A stretch of DNA of 64,000 nucleotides from Aquimarina aggregata (GTDB lineage: Bacteria > Bacteroidota > Bacteroidia > Flavobacteriales > Flavobacteriaceae). The stretch covers positions 62,001 to 126,000 of the forward strand of contig NZ_LQRT01000003.1 in NCBI RefSeq assembly GCF_001632745.1, read 5' to 3'. The notes beneath the pieces are model-generated. The model saw only the letters and a program-made list of their open reading frames with translations, did no database searches and was not told the DNA's origin. Positions 45,964-56,521 of this stretch are shown piece by piece. The translations under genes were made by a program, and so were the position numbers. The number at the start of each line of letters is the position of its first letter. Position 1 is the first letter of the stretch.

Positions 45964-46097
45964 AATCAATATTTAAATTTAAGAATATGTATGTTCCTAA
46001 AAATATTGAATTCCTTATGGAAAGTAAATGGATTGTTAATAAGAACATTGAATAGTTTATAAATTCTTATTCGAGAAGCAGTTTAAACGGGGGCAAC

Positions 46098-46132
46098 AAA
46101 AAAGAGGCATGAAATATAACTCATGCCTCTTT
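46098..46132. terminator. Bidirectional terminator near the M16 peptidase gene
   Basis: AAAGAGGCATGA (46101-46112), 8-base loop, TCATGCCTCTTT (46121-46132), perfect 12-bp arms, with an A run on the left (46098-46103) that becomes a U run for leftward transcripts. It ends the M16 gene. Confidence 0.9.
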
Positions 46133-46156
46133 CTTTAAATCATTTTGATAAACCAG

Positions 46157-49030
46157 CTACGGTTTAACATCTTTAAGTGTTACCTCGTTTCCTTCTTTAT
46201 CTAATAGTAACACCTCATCAAATCCTGCATTTTTAAATTGCTTAAATTGAGTAGCGGCGTCTCCAACTAATACATATGCCATTTTAGTTTCATCAAGGTA
46301 TTTATTTGCTAACGCCTTATGTTGCTCTAGCGTCATACTTTCAATTATTTTTTCTTCTTTGCTAATATAATCAGGAGCAAAACCATATCGGCCAACAGTT
46401 TGTAACATTCCCAAAAGCGCTCTCTGGGTTTCAAACCTACGTGCATTTGATTTGATCAATGCATTTTTAGTAAATTTTAAATCATCTTCTGAAATACCAC
46501 TTTTATATTTTTCTATTTCATCTTTAAAAATCTTAACAGATTCAAAAGTAGTATTTGTTCGAACACTTGAAGAAGCGGTAAAAGGACCTGGTATTTCACT
46601 ACCTCTAAATCCTGATCTTGCCCCATAGGTATACCCTTTTTCTTCTCGAAGAATTAAATTCACGTTTCCAGAAAAAGACCCTCCTAATTTATAATTCATT
46701 ACAGTAGCTGGAAAGTAATCTTTATCTGTACGAGCCATAGATAAGTATCCTATATTAATTACTGATTGCTTAGCATTAGGGATATCAACAAAATAAAGTG
46801 ATGACTTATCTCTTTTAGTTGCAATTTCATACGTTGGCATTTTGACTTCTTTACTTGCCCATTTACTTTCTAAATTTTTAAGTGATGCAAGTGCTTTAGT
46901 TTGATCAATATCCCCTACAATATGAAATCGACTAATAGATGGAGAAAAGTTATTTGTATAGAATTGTTTTAAATCATCAATAGTGATTGCTTCAACAGAA
47001 GCAACAGTACCAGTTGTTGGATATGCTAACATATGCTTTTCACCATACAAAAGTTTGCTGTATACATTTCTAGCCACTGTATTAGGATCGGCTGCAGATC
47101 TTTTAATTCCATTTATGGTTTTAGTTTTTATTCTACCAAATTCTTCTTCATCCCATCGTGGTTCTAACAATATTTCCTCTACCAAATCAATAGTTTTACT
47201 TAGATTACGTACTAAGGTATTTCCTCTAATCACAATAGATTCATTTGTTGTAAACATATTAATTGAGGCTCCAAGCAGCTCTATTTCTTCTTCTAATTGT
47301 TCTGGGGTTTTTGTAGCTGTACCTTCCATCATAATATCGGTCATTAGATTTGCAACCCCTATTTTATCAAAAGAATCCAATAAGTGTCCTCCAGGAATTG
47401 TTAAACTAAAATTAACCAAGGGCAATTCGTTTTGTTGGATACCATAGACTTTCATGCCGTTAGACAATGAAGCATTCCATGATTTAGGGATATTAAGTTT
47501 CGGAGCTTCTCCTTCTGCAGGAGCTACAGAGCGGTCAAAAGCTGATGGTGTTTTTTCAACTTCTACTTTAGTTTCTGCAACAGCTTCTTCTACATTTTCC
47601 TTAATCTTTTCTTCTACTACCGCAGCTATTTGCGAATCATTAGCAGCCAACTCAGGTTTCCCTTTGGGAACAAAACTAGTTACCACATAAGGTTTATCTT
47701 TTATATATTTATTATATACCCTTATAACATCATCTTTTGTAACCGCTTTAATGTTTTCTATGTCTTGTGTAATAAAGCCAGGATCTCCAGCAAAAACATT
47801 ATACTGTGCGAGTTGAAATGATTTTCCTAATACACTACTAATACCATTATAAAATTGCGTTTCTAAACCTGCCTTTATTCGTTCTATATCAACATCTGTA
47901 ATACCTTCTTCTTCGAATTTTTTAAATGCTTCAAAAACTCCAGCTTCAACATCTGCAAGGTTTTTACCTTCGTTTGCGGTTATATTGATCCTAAATTTCC
48001 CAGCAATCTCCATAGATCTGTTCCACGCATCAGTTTTAGAGGTTAATTCTTTTTCTTTAACTAAAACTTTATATAAAGCAGCTTTTTTACCGTCGGATAG
48101 TAATTGTCCTAAAAAATCTAGAGCATAGGCATCATCTGTATATTGTTCTACGGTTGGCCAAACCATATTTAATTGAGCAGTAGTCGCAAAATTATCTTCA
48201 TGAGAAAATCTCTTCGTTTCTGATAATGTAACATTTTGCACTTTTAACTTCTCTACGGGTTGACGTTTTTTAATCTCTCCAAAATACTTTTGGATCATTG
48301 CTTTGGCCTTATCAGTTTCAAAATCCCCAGCTAATACCAAAGTAGCATTATTTGGTCCGTAATACTTATCATAAAATTCTTTTACATCCTCTACAGTAGC
48401 ATTTTGAAGATCTACTAATTCTCCTATTACCTGCCAATTATACGGATGACCTTCGGGGAATATATTTTTATCAATTACCCAATTGGTATGACCATAAGGG
48501 TTATTATCAACTCGCTGTCTCTTTTCATTTTGTACAACTTCTTGCTGATTTTTAAACGCACTCTCTGTAACTGTATTGATTAAAAAGCCCATTCTATCAG
48601 ATTCTAACCACATTACTGTTTCCATTGCATTTTTTGGTACCACTTCATAATATATAGTTCCATCTTGCCATGTACCACCATTAAGAGTCCCCCCTACATC
48701 TTGTATTTTTTTAAAAAATTGATCTTGGGCAACATTTTCTGATTCTTGAAACAGCATATGCTCAAACAAATGAGCAAAACCTGTTCTTCCGGTTTTCTCT
48801 CGATTAGAACCTACACCATATTGAATTGCAACTGAAACAATTGGATCAGATTTATCTTGATGCAATACTACTTGAAGGCCATTTTCGAGTTCATATTTTT
48901 CAAAATCGATAGAAAGTTTCCCTACTTCTTCAGTTTGAGGTTTTGATTCTGTCTCTTTTTTACACGAGACAACCCCTAAAAATAAAAAGAACATTACTAG
49001 AGGTAATATTCTGAAAACTTGAGTATTCAT
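46157..49030 (-). CDS. M16 zinc peptidase, two-domain lipoprotein
   Basis: 957 aa: lipobox VVSC (Cys23), an active M16 half with inverted zinc motif HLFEH (87-91 in GRTGFAHLFEHMLF) and the downstream Glu of VVQNEKRQR, then a second M16 half (from about 520) without HxxEH, as in pitrilysin-type fusions. A low-complexity Glu/Val/Lys linker (about 470-500) joins the two. It likely degrades peptides in the periplasm or at the outer membrane. Confidence 0.92.
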   Translation of the reverse strand: MNTQVFRILPLVMFFLFLGVVSCKKETESKPQTEEVGKLSIDFEKYELENGLQVVLHQDKSDPIVSVAIQYGVGSNREKTGRTGFAHLFEHMLFQESENVAQDQFFKKIQDVGGTLNGGTWQDGTIYYEVVPKNAMETVMWLESDRMGFLINTVTESAFKNQQEVVQNEKRQRVDNNPYGHTNWVIDKNIFPEGHPYNWQVIGELVDLQNATVEDVKEFYDKYYGPNNATLVLAGDFETDKAKAMIQKYFGEIKKRQPVEKLKVQNVTLSETKRFSHEDNFATTAQLNMVWPTVEQYTDDAYALDFLGQLLSDGKKAALYKVLVKEKELTSKTDAWNRSMEIAGKFRINITANEGKNLADVEAGVFEAFKKFEEEGITDVDIERIKAGLETQFYNGISSVLGKSFQLAQYNVFAGDPGFITQDIENIKAVTKDDVIRVYNKYIKDKPYVVTSFVPKGKPELAANDSQIAAVVEEKIKENVEEAVAETKVEVEKTPSAFDRSVAPAEGEAPKLNIPKSWNASLSNGMKVYGIQQNELPLVNFSLTIPGGHLLDSFDKIGVANLMTDIMMEGTATKTPEQLEEEIELLGASINMFTTNESIVIRGNTLVRNLSKTIDLVEEILLEPRWDEEEFGRIKTKTINGIKRSAADPNTVARNVYSKLLYGEKHMLAYPTTGTVASVEAITIDDLKQFYTNNFSPSISRFHIVGDIDQTKALASLKNLESKWASKEVKMPTYEIATKRDKSSLYFVDIPNAKQSVINIGYLSMARTDKDYFPATVMNYKLGGSFSGNVNLILREEKGYTYGARSGFRGSEIPGPFTASSSVRTNTTFESVKIFKDEIEKYKSGISEDDLKFTKNALIKSNARRFETQRALLGMLQTVGRYGFAPDYISKEEKIIESMTLEQHKALANKYLDETKMAYVLVGDAATQFKQFKNAGFDEVLLLDKEGNEVTLKDVKP

Positions 49031-49115
49031 ATTTTGGTTTTTTGATTAAACATTTAAAAGTAACCTAAGCTACTGATTATTAAACACGAAGTTTTCCTAA
49101 AAAAAAGTTAAAAAT

Positions 49116-50654
49116 CTACCCCAACCACCCATCTCTATCTAGACTACGATATTGAATTGCTTCTGAAATGTGATCTCCTTGAATTGACGTCACCCCATCT
49201 AAATCAGCAATAGTTCTTGCCACTTTTAGGATTCGATCATATGCTCTTGCAGATAAGTTTAAACGCTCCATCGCCGTTTTTAGAAATTCTTTTGAATCTT
49301 TATCCAGTTTACAATATTCTCGCAACTGCTTTACTCCCATTTGGGCATTATAATGCGTCTTTTCTAATTTAGCAAAACGCTTTGTTTGTATATCTCTTGC
49401 CATTATCACTCTTTTTCGAATAATCACACTAGATTCTCCTTTACGTTCATCACTTAACTTATCAAAAGGTACAGGTGTAACCTCAATATGTATATCTATT
49501 CGATCTAGTAATGGCCCTGAAATTTTACTTAAGTACCGCTGCATTTCTGCTGGAGAAGAAGTTACCGGGGCATTTGGATCATTAAAGTACCCTCCCGGAC
49601 TTGGATTCATACTAGCTACTAACATAAAACTTGAAGGATAAGTCACTGTAAATTTTGCTCTTGATATGGTAACTTCCCTATCTTCTAATGGTTGTCGCAT
49701 TACTTCTAATACCTCTCTTTTAAATTCTGGTAGTTCATCAAGAAACAAAACCCCGTTATGCGATAAAGAAATTTCACCTGGTTGTGGGTAACTACCTCCC
49801 CCGACTAAAGCTACATTTGATATTGTATGATGAGGGCTTCTGAAAGGACGCTGAGCCATAAGCCCAATATTGTCTTTTACACGGCCAACGACACTATGTA
49901 TTTTTGTCGTTTCTAAGGCTTCTTGCAATGACATAGGAGGCAAAATACTAGGTAATCTTTTGCTTAACATTGTTTTTCCACTTCCAGGAGGACCTACCAA
50001 TATAATGTTATGACCTCCTGCCGCCGCGATTTCCATGCATCTCTTAATGCTTTCCTGGCCTTTTACATCAGCAAAATCAAATTCTGGATTATCCAACGCC
50101 TCATAAAATTCTTTACGAGTATCTATTACCGTTTCTTTTAATTCACCTTTTTCTTCAAAAAAATCAATTACTTCCTTAATGTTTTCTATTCCGTATACCT
50201 TAAGATTATCTACTATCCCTGCTTCTTTTGCATTTTGCTTAGGTAAAATAAATCCTTTAAACCCTTCTTCTCTTGCTTTTACAGCAATTGGCAATGCACC
50301 TTTAATAGGTTGTAAGCTGCCATCTAATGACAATTCTCCCATGATTAAGTATTCTGAAACATCTTCACCTTTGATTTGAGAGCTTGCAATAAGAATCCCT
50401 AATGCAAGGGTAAGATCATACGCCGATCCTTCTTTTCGTAAATCAGCCGGCGCCATATTAATTGTAATTTTCTTCCCTGGGAGTTTATAACCATTATTTT
50501 GTAATGCTGCGGCAATACGATAACTACTTTCTTTAATTGCACTATCCGGTAAACCGACAAGGTGATATCCTATTCCCTTATCAATATTAACCTCTACTGT
50601 GATTGTTGTAGCTTCTACTCCAAAAACAGCACTTCCAAAAACTTTTGTTAGCAT
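49116..50654 (-). CDS. YifB/ComM-like AAA+ ATPase (Mg-chelatase family)
   Basis: 512 aa: N-terminal ChlI-like domain (GLPDSAIKESSYRIAAALQNNGY, MAPADLRKEGSAYDL), Walker A VGPPGSGKTMLSKRLP near residue 220, Walker B VLFLDELPEF, and a C-terminal domain with NLSARAYDRILKVARTIADL. ComM-type proteins are helicases that extend recombination intermediates during natural transformation; the related name YifB is used when this is not shown. Single gene with no partner nearby. Confidence 0.92.
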   Translation of the reverse strand: MLTKVFGSAVFGVEATTITVEVNIDKGIGYHLVGLPDSAIKESSYRIAAALQNNGYKLPGKKITINMAPADLRKEGSAYDLTLALGILIASSQIKGEDVSEYLIMGELSLDGSLQPIKGALPIAVKAREEGFKGFILPKQNAKEAGIVDNLKVYGIENIKEVIDFFEEKGELKETVIDTRKEFYEALDNPEFDFADVKGQESIKRCMEIAAAGGHNIILVGPPGSGKTMLSKRLPSILPPMSLQEALETTKIHSVVGRVKDNIGLMAQRPFRSPHHTISNVALVGGGSYPQPGEISLSHNGVLFLDELPEFKREVLEVMRQPLEDREVTISRAKFTVTYPSSFMLVASMNPSPGGYFNDPNAPVTSSPAEMQRYLSKISGPLLDRIDIHIEVTPVPFDKLSDERKGESSVIIRKRVIMARDIQTKRFAKLEKTHYNAQMGVKQLREYCKLDKDSKEFLKTAMERLNLSARAYDRILKVARTIADLDGVTSIQGDHISEAIQYRSLDRDGWLG

Positions 50655-50731
50655 AATCTTTATTTAAAGAAGTAAACATAAAGATCACGAGTTTCAAAAA
50701 ATGAAACTGAACTATGAATTAAAATATAGCA

Positions 50732-52531
50732 TTACTCTACACGAAAAACTTTTTTGACAGAAATTGGTTTTCCTTGCTCATTAAACCCTTCTAAACATAT
50801 TTCATACGAACCTGTATTGTCTGAAGTATAAAAATTAATATTTGTTTCTTCTTTATCTAACTTTAAATCGGGTAACCAAAGTAATTGCTGTCTAAAATCA
50901 GGTACATGACTAAATTGTTTTTCTCTATCACCCTCATACGATTGAATAAAGTAATTCTTCTTAGGTTCTGGTGTAAATAACTTTATCTTTTTTAAATAAC
51001 TCTTAGTATATTTTTCGTAAAAATTACTAGTATTCGTTTTAATATCCAGGACTCCCTGAAAAATTTGAGAACTTATAAAATAAGGGATTCTAGAATAGCT
51101 AATTTTTTCTACATTATTTGCATTATATGTTACTACATCTGTATGGTCTTGGATCATTAAACCATCTACAATAACCAGAGGCAAAAAATTTGAGCCTTCA
51201 AAAACCGGCTTCTCTTTCTTAATTAAAAAAATGAATTTTTCTTCGCCTATTTTTTTTGTTCTTACATTTTCTACAATCTCAACTACAGTCTCTTTAACCG
51301 TTGGAAATCTAGTATAGTCATCTAAATTATAAGCTTGTAAATGCTCTCCATAAAATGGTACAATAGGTCTAGGAAGATTGATTGTATCAGGTTTTGCATT
51401 AAAGTAACCATTGTTTATCTGATTATATACACTTCTATCTAAAATCATCTGTTTCATATCCGAAGTTATATAGAAATTATTTTCAAACTTTAAACCTTTA
51501 TAATCCATCGGAACATGCTGATCAATGTTAATCGAAAACTTATCATTATCTCCTAATACTTGTATGAATGCTTCGCTTTCTACATAAGGTTTATCAATAT
51601 TCATAAAAAAAGAACCATCATCATTTGTCGTTGCCATTTTTAGGTCGTATGATTTCCCTGGTACGGAAAGAATAACCTTTTTGTTTTCCATACTTAATTC
51701 TGGATTTTCTGTTACAATTTTACCAGAAAACAGCCAACCTCTAAGCTCCGGAAGAAAAACCCTATTTGCAGTCAGGTCTACCCTATGATTAGACATTTTA
51801 TCGATTGACGCAGTAAAAACATTTGCCGTTGTTCGTACAGGAACATTAATCGTATCTATTTTTCGTACTGATAATGAAGTATAAGAATTAGAGAAATTAG
51901 TAGATTTATGATTAATCTTTAGTGATACTTTTTTTCTTTTACCATATTGCTTTTGATCAACAAACAAACGGATTACATTAGATCCCTCATTCGATGAAAT
52001 ATCTGATTGTGAAACTTGATTATTTTCAGTTAAAAAACCAAGTTGTTTTTCTGAGTTTTCATAAGCACGAGTTATCTTTTTTTGGTCTCCTTGATATGGG
52101 TTTATAATTGCAATATCTGATTGAAAAAACTTATTTCTCTTAGAGTTTCGCATCCATTGGGTATAACATATTAATTTATAGTTACCTGAAGCCACAGATG
52201 TAGGTATAAAAAAGTCTCCCTGTCCTTTACCAGATGTTAATTTAATTTTATGTCGAAATACGACAGTTTTGTCTTCGCTTACTAATTCTACATATGCTAC
52301 AGTACTCAAACTACTAAATTGTAATTTTGCCCCAGTTAGACAATATATTTTATAATACAGATATTCTCCTGTAAACAAAAGAGAAGAATTATAATGCATA
52401 TACACTTGTTCTTGAGGTGTATCTTTGAAAGTTACTATAGGGTTTATGCCATCTGAGGATATTACTTGTGCATTTGCAGGTTGAAATAGCAAAGCAGAAA
52501 CATACAGCACTAAAAAAACAAACTTATTCAT
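50732..52531 (-). CDS. Secreted MG2-like protein of the TonB/DUF4249 cluster
   Basis: 599 aa with a signal peptide (PANAQ) and a mostly beta-sheet mature part. The start resembles macroglobulin MG2 repeats (YMHYNSSLLFTGEYLYYKIYC, FRHKIKLTSGKGQGDFFIPT, SGNYKLICYTQWMRN). A central stretch resembles a TonB plug-like segment (LPLVIVDGLMIQDHTDVVTYN). No enzyme motif. Such proteins accompany TonB receptors and DUF4249 lipoproteins in Bacteroidota; the role is unknown, possibly a periplasmic or surface accessory. Confidence 0.75.
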   Translation of the reverse strand: MNKFVFLVLYVSALLFQPANAQVISSDGINPIVTFKDTPQEQVYMHYNSSLLFTGEYLYYKIYCLTGAKLQFSSLSTVAYVELVSEDKTVVFRHKIKLTSGKGQGDFFIPTSVASGNYKLICYTQWMRNSKRNKFFQSDIAIINPYQGDQKKITRAYENSEKQLGFLTENNQVSQSDISSNEGSNVIRLFVDQKQYGKRKKVSLKINHKSTNFSNSYTSLSVRKIDTINVPVRTTANVFTASIDKMSNHRVDLTANRVFLPELRGWLFSGKIVTENPELSMENKKVILSVPGKSYDLKMATTNDDGSFFMNIDKPYVESEAFIQVLGDNDKFSINIDQHVPMDYKGLKFENNFYITSDMKQMILDRSVYNQINNGYFNAKPDTINLPRPIVPFYGEHLQAYNLDDYTRFPTVKETVVEIVENVRTKKIGEEKFIFLIKKEKPVFEGSNFLPLVIVDGLMIQDHTDVVTYNANNVEKISYSRIPYFISSQIFQGVLDIKTNTSNFYEKYTKSYLKKIKLFTPEPKKNYFIQSYEGDREKQFSHVPDFRQQLLWLPDLKLDKEETNINFYTSDNTGSYEICLEGFNEQGKPISVKKVFRVE

Positions 52532-52546
52532 GGTTATTTTTTAATA

Positions 52547-53755
52547 TTATTCTTCCCAAAAATCAGGAACTTTATTACTCCCCAACACCCTACAATCTCC
52601 ACATTCCTTTGGTACTAATAAATAAGGACCTTCATCTGGTGTCGGATCATCATTTACATTAAAATATGTAAAAAAACCTGTTTCTAAAGCATCTATTAAA
52701 GGGGAAAAACCTAAAAAAAAGAAGAGAGGGCTAAAGGTTTCACAATCATTAATGAATGGAGGTGGAGGTCCTTCAGGAAAAAAGTCTATATGTTCAAAAA
52801 AGATGCGTTTAGAAGATACTGACGAAACGTCAAAAAAACCGATTATCTTTTCACTTGAGTTTGTACGAGAAACTATATTTCCGGTAATAAATCCAGGTTG
52901 TGTTTGAGAAAATAAGCTTTCAAAATCAGAAAACTCTTTAAGCGTTTCATAGAATGCGAATGCTTCTGGAGATTGCACAAATTGACGTACCAAAATGCTA
53001 TATCGATTTTGAGTCAAAAAATTCTCTTTACTAAGAAATCGAATAGGAAATCGAGTCACTTTATCTTCATCAAATTCAGTAGATGATGCTAAAATAACAT
53101 CAGTAGATGATGCACTACCATAGCAGACTCTTGTTTCTTCTGTTTTGGTAACAAATTGTATTTCTGGTGGGTTTTTCGATAAAACCTCTATTTCTACAGG
53201 AGACCATCTTGGAGCTATAATTTTATACGTCTCGTCATATTCATACCTATAAAATTTTGCATTTCCTTGTGGGTCAGAACTATCCGCAAAAACGGTTATT
53301 CCTAGAACTCCCTGACCATTTACAGTACGCTCAGCATACAAATCATCAATTTCTAATACTGGTGTGAGTGATCTAAAATCTGACGCATACTCATTTCCTT
53401 CTGCTGTTTTTATAATTAATTGATAATCTCTTCCGGGTACGGCCGTAAATTCAGAAGGAGTCAGGTATTTTCCTGGTTCTGTTTCTATAAATTCGAATCG
53501 CGTAGACTGATCATCAACAATACCAACTTCTGCACCTGTTTCTACAAGTTGTTCTTCATTAAAACGAAATGTTCTTGATAACAAAACTTGTTGTTGTTTT
53601 TGCTCATTTGTTAATGTTGCATCTACTATTAGTATACTTTCGAAGCTTTCTATTTCTGTTTCAAAAGGTTCTACACATGTAGTTACTAACCCACCTAATA
53701 GTAATATACAACATAATCGAAAAAATCTTCTTTTTGCACTATTTTCTAAGTTCAT
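52547..53755 (-). CDS. DUF4249 lipoprotein
   Basis: 402 aa. Signal region LLLGGLVTTCVEPFE with the lipobox cysteine near 27, then the typical DUF4249 start VEPFETEIESFESILIVDATLT and YASDFRSLTPVLEIDDLYAER. A conserved cysteine pair near the C-terminus (KECGDCRVLGSNK) also fits the family. It sits 6 bases after the TonB receptor gene and is thought of as its surface partner; the ligand is unknown. Confidence 0.88.
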   Translation of the reverse strand: MNLENSAKRRFFRLCCILLLGGLVTTCVEPFETEIESFESILIVDATLTNEQKQQQVLLSRTFRFNEEQLVETGAEVGIVDDQSTRFEFIETEPGKYLTPSEFTAVPGRDYQLIIKTAEGNEYASDFRSLTPVLEIDDLYAERTVNGQGVLGITVFADSSDPQGNAKFYRYEYDETYKIIAPRWSPVEIEVLSKNPPEIQFVTKTEETRVCYGSASSTDVILASSTEFDEDKVTRFPIRFLSKENFLTQNRYSILVRQFVQSPEAFAFYETLKEFSDFESLFSQTQPGFITGNIVSRTNSSEKIIGFFDVSSVSSKRIFFEHIDFFPEGPPPPFINDCETFSPLFFFLGFSPLIDALETGFFTYFNVNDDPTPDEGPYLLVPKECGDCRVLGSNKVPDFWEE

Positions 53756-53761
53756 ATCCTA

Positions 53762-56521
53762 CTAAAATTTAAGGTTATACGTTATAGAAGGCACTGGAAT
53801 TGAGAAAACAGAACTTTGCAAAGCTCTTATCTCTCCATCGTCTGCAACAAAAAATACAGAAAATGGATTATTTCTTCCTAAAACATTATAAATAGAAATC
53901 GTCCAAAAGCTATGGGCTAATTTTTTGTTTTTATGATTACCCTCAATATTAAATCCGAGATCTAACCTATAAAAGTCTGGGATTCTGAATTTATTACGAT
54001 CACTAAAAACCACAAACTCTGATCCGTTTAAGATAAATTGTCCTACGGGAAAAGTAACTGGTCTTCCTGTTTGATACACGAAATTAGCAGAGAGACTAAA
54101 TCGTTTTGTAAACTTATAATTACTAACTAGACTTATATCATGAGGCTTATCGTAGTTCGCAGGAAAAAACTCTCCGTTATTAACACGTTCTTCAGCAAAC
54201 TCACTATCCAACTTTACAAAAGATCTAGAATATGTATAACTAAACCAACCATTAAATTTTCCTTTGTTTTTTCTTAAAAGAAATTCAACTCCATATGCTT
54301 TACCTTCTCCTTGTAACACTTCGGTTTCTATATTTTCATTAAGTAATATTTGCGATCCTACTTTAAAGTCGACTATATTATCTAGTTTTTTATAGAATCC
54401 TTCTAAACTAATTTCATACGTACTTTCATTTAAATTTTTAAAAACACCAAACGAATATTGTTGTGCTTTTTGAGGAGCTATATTGAGGTCTGAAAGTTTC
54501 CAGGTATCTATTGGAGAAACTGTCGTATTATTTGATAACGTATGAATATACTGATACGTATTGCTATATCCTGCTTTGATTGAAAGGTCGGGTTTTATAA
54601 TATATCTAGAAGAAAGTCTTAGTTCAACCCCATCATATGTTTCAATTACTTTATTATTTTCATATTGTATAGTATTGGTTACGGTACCTTCATTTCTTGG
54701 TCTGTTTTCTTCATATTCTCTTTGAGTTCCTTCTCCTAAAGCGTTATATAATGAATAGCGCAATCCTGCGTTAACAGAAAATTTTGGTGTAAAATCAAAT
54801 CTACCCGAAATAAAAGCTGCTGATTCTAATGCTTTTTCTTTTGGAATACTAAAAGGAGTAACTATTGATCCATCCCCGTCAGGTTTTATACTACCGGGAC
54901 GTACTTGATATATTTTATTTGCTATTCCATAATGAAATTTATACATTGGATTAAGCTCATATTTCATTTGAAGTTTGACCTCTGTTTCTTCTACGCTATA
55001 CCCTAAATTAAAGTCGTTATTACTGTCTCCATCAAAATTAATATCAAACTTATATTGACTATTCGTGAGCAAAACATTTCCTTTATGTTTATCATTAAAT
55101 GTATGATCCCAACGCAGAGAAAATGCTCTATTGCTATAAACATATATTGAATCTGAAGTTATACTAAAATCATCCCTACTATAATATCCAGTTGCATTGA
55201 TTTTATTATTTTCATTAATTTCATGATTATATTTTAAAATTGCATCATAAAATGATGCTTGACTATTATTTAAAGTTTCTTCATCTAATGATCTTAGTAT
55301 CCAATTTGCATAAGCACCTCTTGCTCCAAATAAAAGACCTGATTTATCCTTAACAACCGGAGTTTCTACTGTTACATTTCCTGTCACAGGTCCTATTGAC
55401 GCCTCTACACCCAATTTATCTGTTCTAGCGTCTTTTGTTTTAATATCAAAAACAGATGATAATCTACCTCCGTACTCTGCTGGTATTGCTCCTTTATAAA
55501 TATCTACTTTACCAATTGTAAAAGGGTTTAATGCAGAAAATAGGCCGAAAAAATGTTGGGGGTTATAAATAAGTGCATCATCTAATAGTGTTAAATTTTG
55601 GTCAGCTTTCCCTCCTCTTACGTTCAACCCTGCTGCCCCTTCACCTGCAGTTGTAATACCAGGCAAAGCTGTTGCAACTTTAAGTACGTCTCTTTCTCCT
55701 AATACAAGAGGTATGTTTTTAGAAGCTTCTACATCTACTTGTTCTTTACCTGTAACAACGTCCTTTATATTTTCATCTCTGTTCGATTCTAAAAGCACCT
55801 CATCAAGAACCTCTAAACTTTCTGTAAGATCAAAATCTAAAGTACCATTATTATATAAAATTACTCGTTTTTTTGAATCGGCTATTCCCAAAGAAGTAGT
55901 GCTCAATATATTTTCTCCTGCCGGTAGTTCCAATAGATAATACCCATTTTTATCAGTAGTTGCTACTAAATCTTTACCTTCTACAAGTATTGCAAGGTTT
56001 TGAATTGGTTTTCCTGTAGTAAAATTTCTAGCATAACCACTTAACTCATATTTTTCTTTACTATAGACCGATGCTTTTCCTATTTTTATGGTGGAAATTT
56101 TAGCTTCGTTTAGAGACTTCTTTTTGGTATAAAAAACAGGAGCTATTTTTTGCTTCGGTTTATTAACTACTAAGCTATCTTTTTCTTCTCCAAAGAATCT
56201 ATCTGGCAAATTATCATAGATAACAATATTGCTGGTTAGAACGACTTCCTTTTCTTTCAAGAAATAATAATTCAAAACTGTATCAGAGAAAAGATCGTCC
56301 AGAATTGTTTTTAATGTAACATTCTGATATTCTTTAGTAATTAATTCTTCTCCTAACCATTCCTCTAAATAATAAAATGTAACATCAGTCTGATTTTCTA
56401 ACCGAGATAAAACTGTTTTTTTATCTACATTTTCAAATGATATTGAAACTAATTTTGAAATATCTTGCCCATTCATTACTCCAGAACAAAACACTATTAA
56501 AATTATCGAAAAAAACCTCAT
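53762..56521 (-). CDS. TonB-dependent receptor with STN and carboxypeptidase-regulatory domains
   Basis: 919 aa: signal peptide, STN-like domain (about 20-95), CarboxypepD_reg-like domain (YELSGYARNFTTGKPIQNLAI, about 158-240), plug (about 265-365: LGERDVLKVATALPGITTAG, GLNVRGGKADQNLTLLDD) and a 22-strand barrel ending SITYNLKF with terminal Phe. An STN domain usually signals to a periplasmic anti-sigma factor, but none is next to it. It overlaps the upstream gene by 4 bases. The cargo is not evident; this is not a SusC. Confidence 0.92.
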   Translation of the reverse strand: MRFFSIILIVFCSGVMNGQDISKLVSISFENVDKKTVLSRLENQTDVTFYYLEEWLGEELITKEYQNVTLKTILDDLFSDTVLNYYFLKEKEVVLTSNIVIYDNLPDRFFGEEKDSLVVNKPKQKIAPVFYTKKKSLNEAKISTIKIGKASVYSKEKYELSGYARNFTTGKPIQNLAILVEGKDLVATTDKNGYYLLELPAGENILSTTSLGIADSKKRVILYNNGTLDFDLTESLEVLDEVLLESNRDENIKDVVTGKEQVDVEASKNIPLVLGERDVLKVATALPGITTAGEGAAGLNVRGGKADQNLTLLDDALIYNPQHFFGLFSALNPFTIGKVDIYKGAIPAEYGGRLSSVFDIKTKDARTDKLGVEASIGPVTGNVTVETPVVKDKSGLLFGARGAYANWILRSLDEETLNNSQASFYDAILKYNHEINENNKINATGYYSRDDFSITSDSIYVYSNRAFSLRWDHTFNDKHKGNVLLTNSQYKFDINFDGDSNNDFNLGYSVEETEVKLQMKYELNPMYKFHYGIANKIYQVRPGSIKPDGDGSIVTPFSIPKEKALESAAFISGRFDFTPKFSVNAGLRYSLYNALGEGTQREYEENRPRNEGTVTNTIQYENNKVIETYDGVELRLSSRYIIKPDLSIKAGYSNTYQYIHTLSNNTTVSPIDTWKLSDLNIAPQKAQQYSFGVFKNLNESTYEISLEGFYKKLDNIVDFKVGSQILLNENIETEVLQGEGKAYGVEFLLRKNKGKFNGWFSYTYSRSFVKLDSEFAEERVNNGEFFPANYDKPHDISLVSNYKFTKRFSLSANFVYQTGRPVTFPVGQFILNGSEFVVFSDRNKFRIPDFYRLDLGFNIEGNHKNKKLAHSFWTISIYNVLGRNNPFSVFFVADDGEIRALQSSVFSIPVPSITYNLKF

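Noticed and set aside
46983-47690. Open frames on the plus strand opposite the M16 peptidase
   Set aside because: Shadow frames of a full-length conserved gene.
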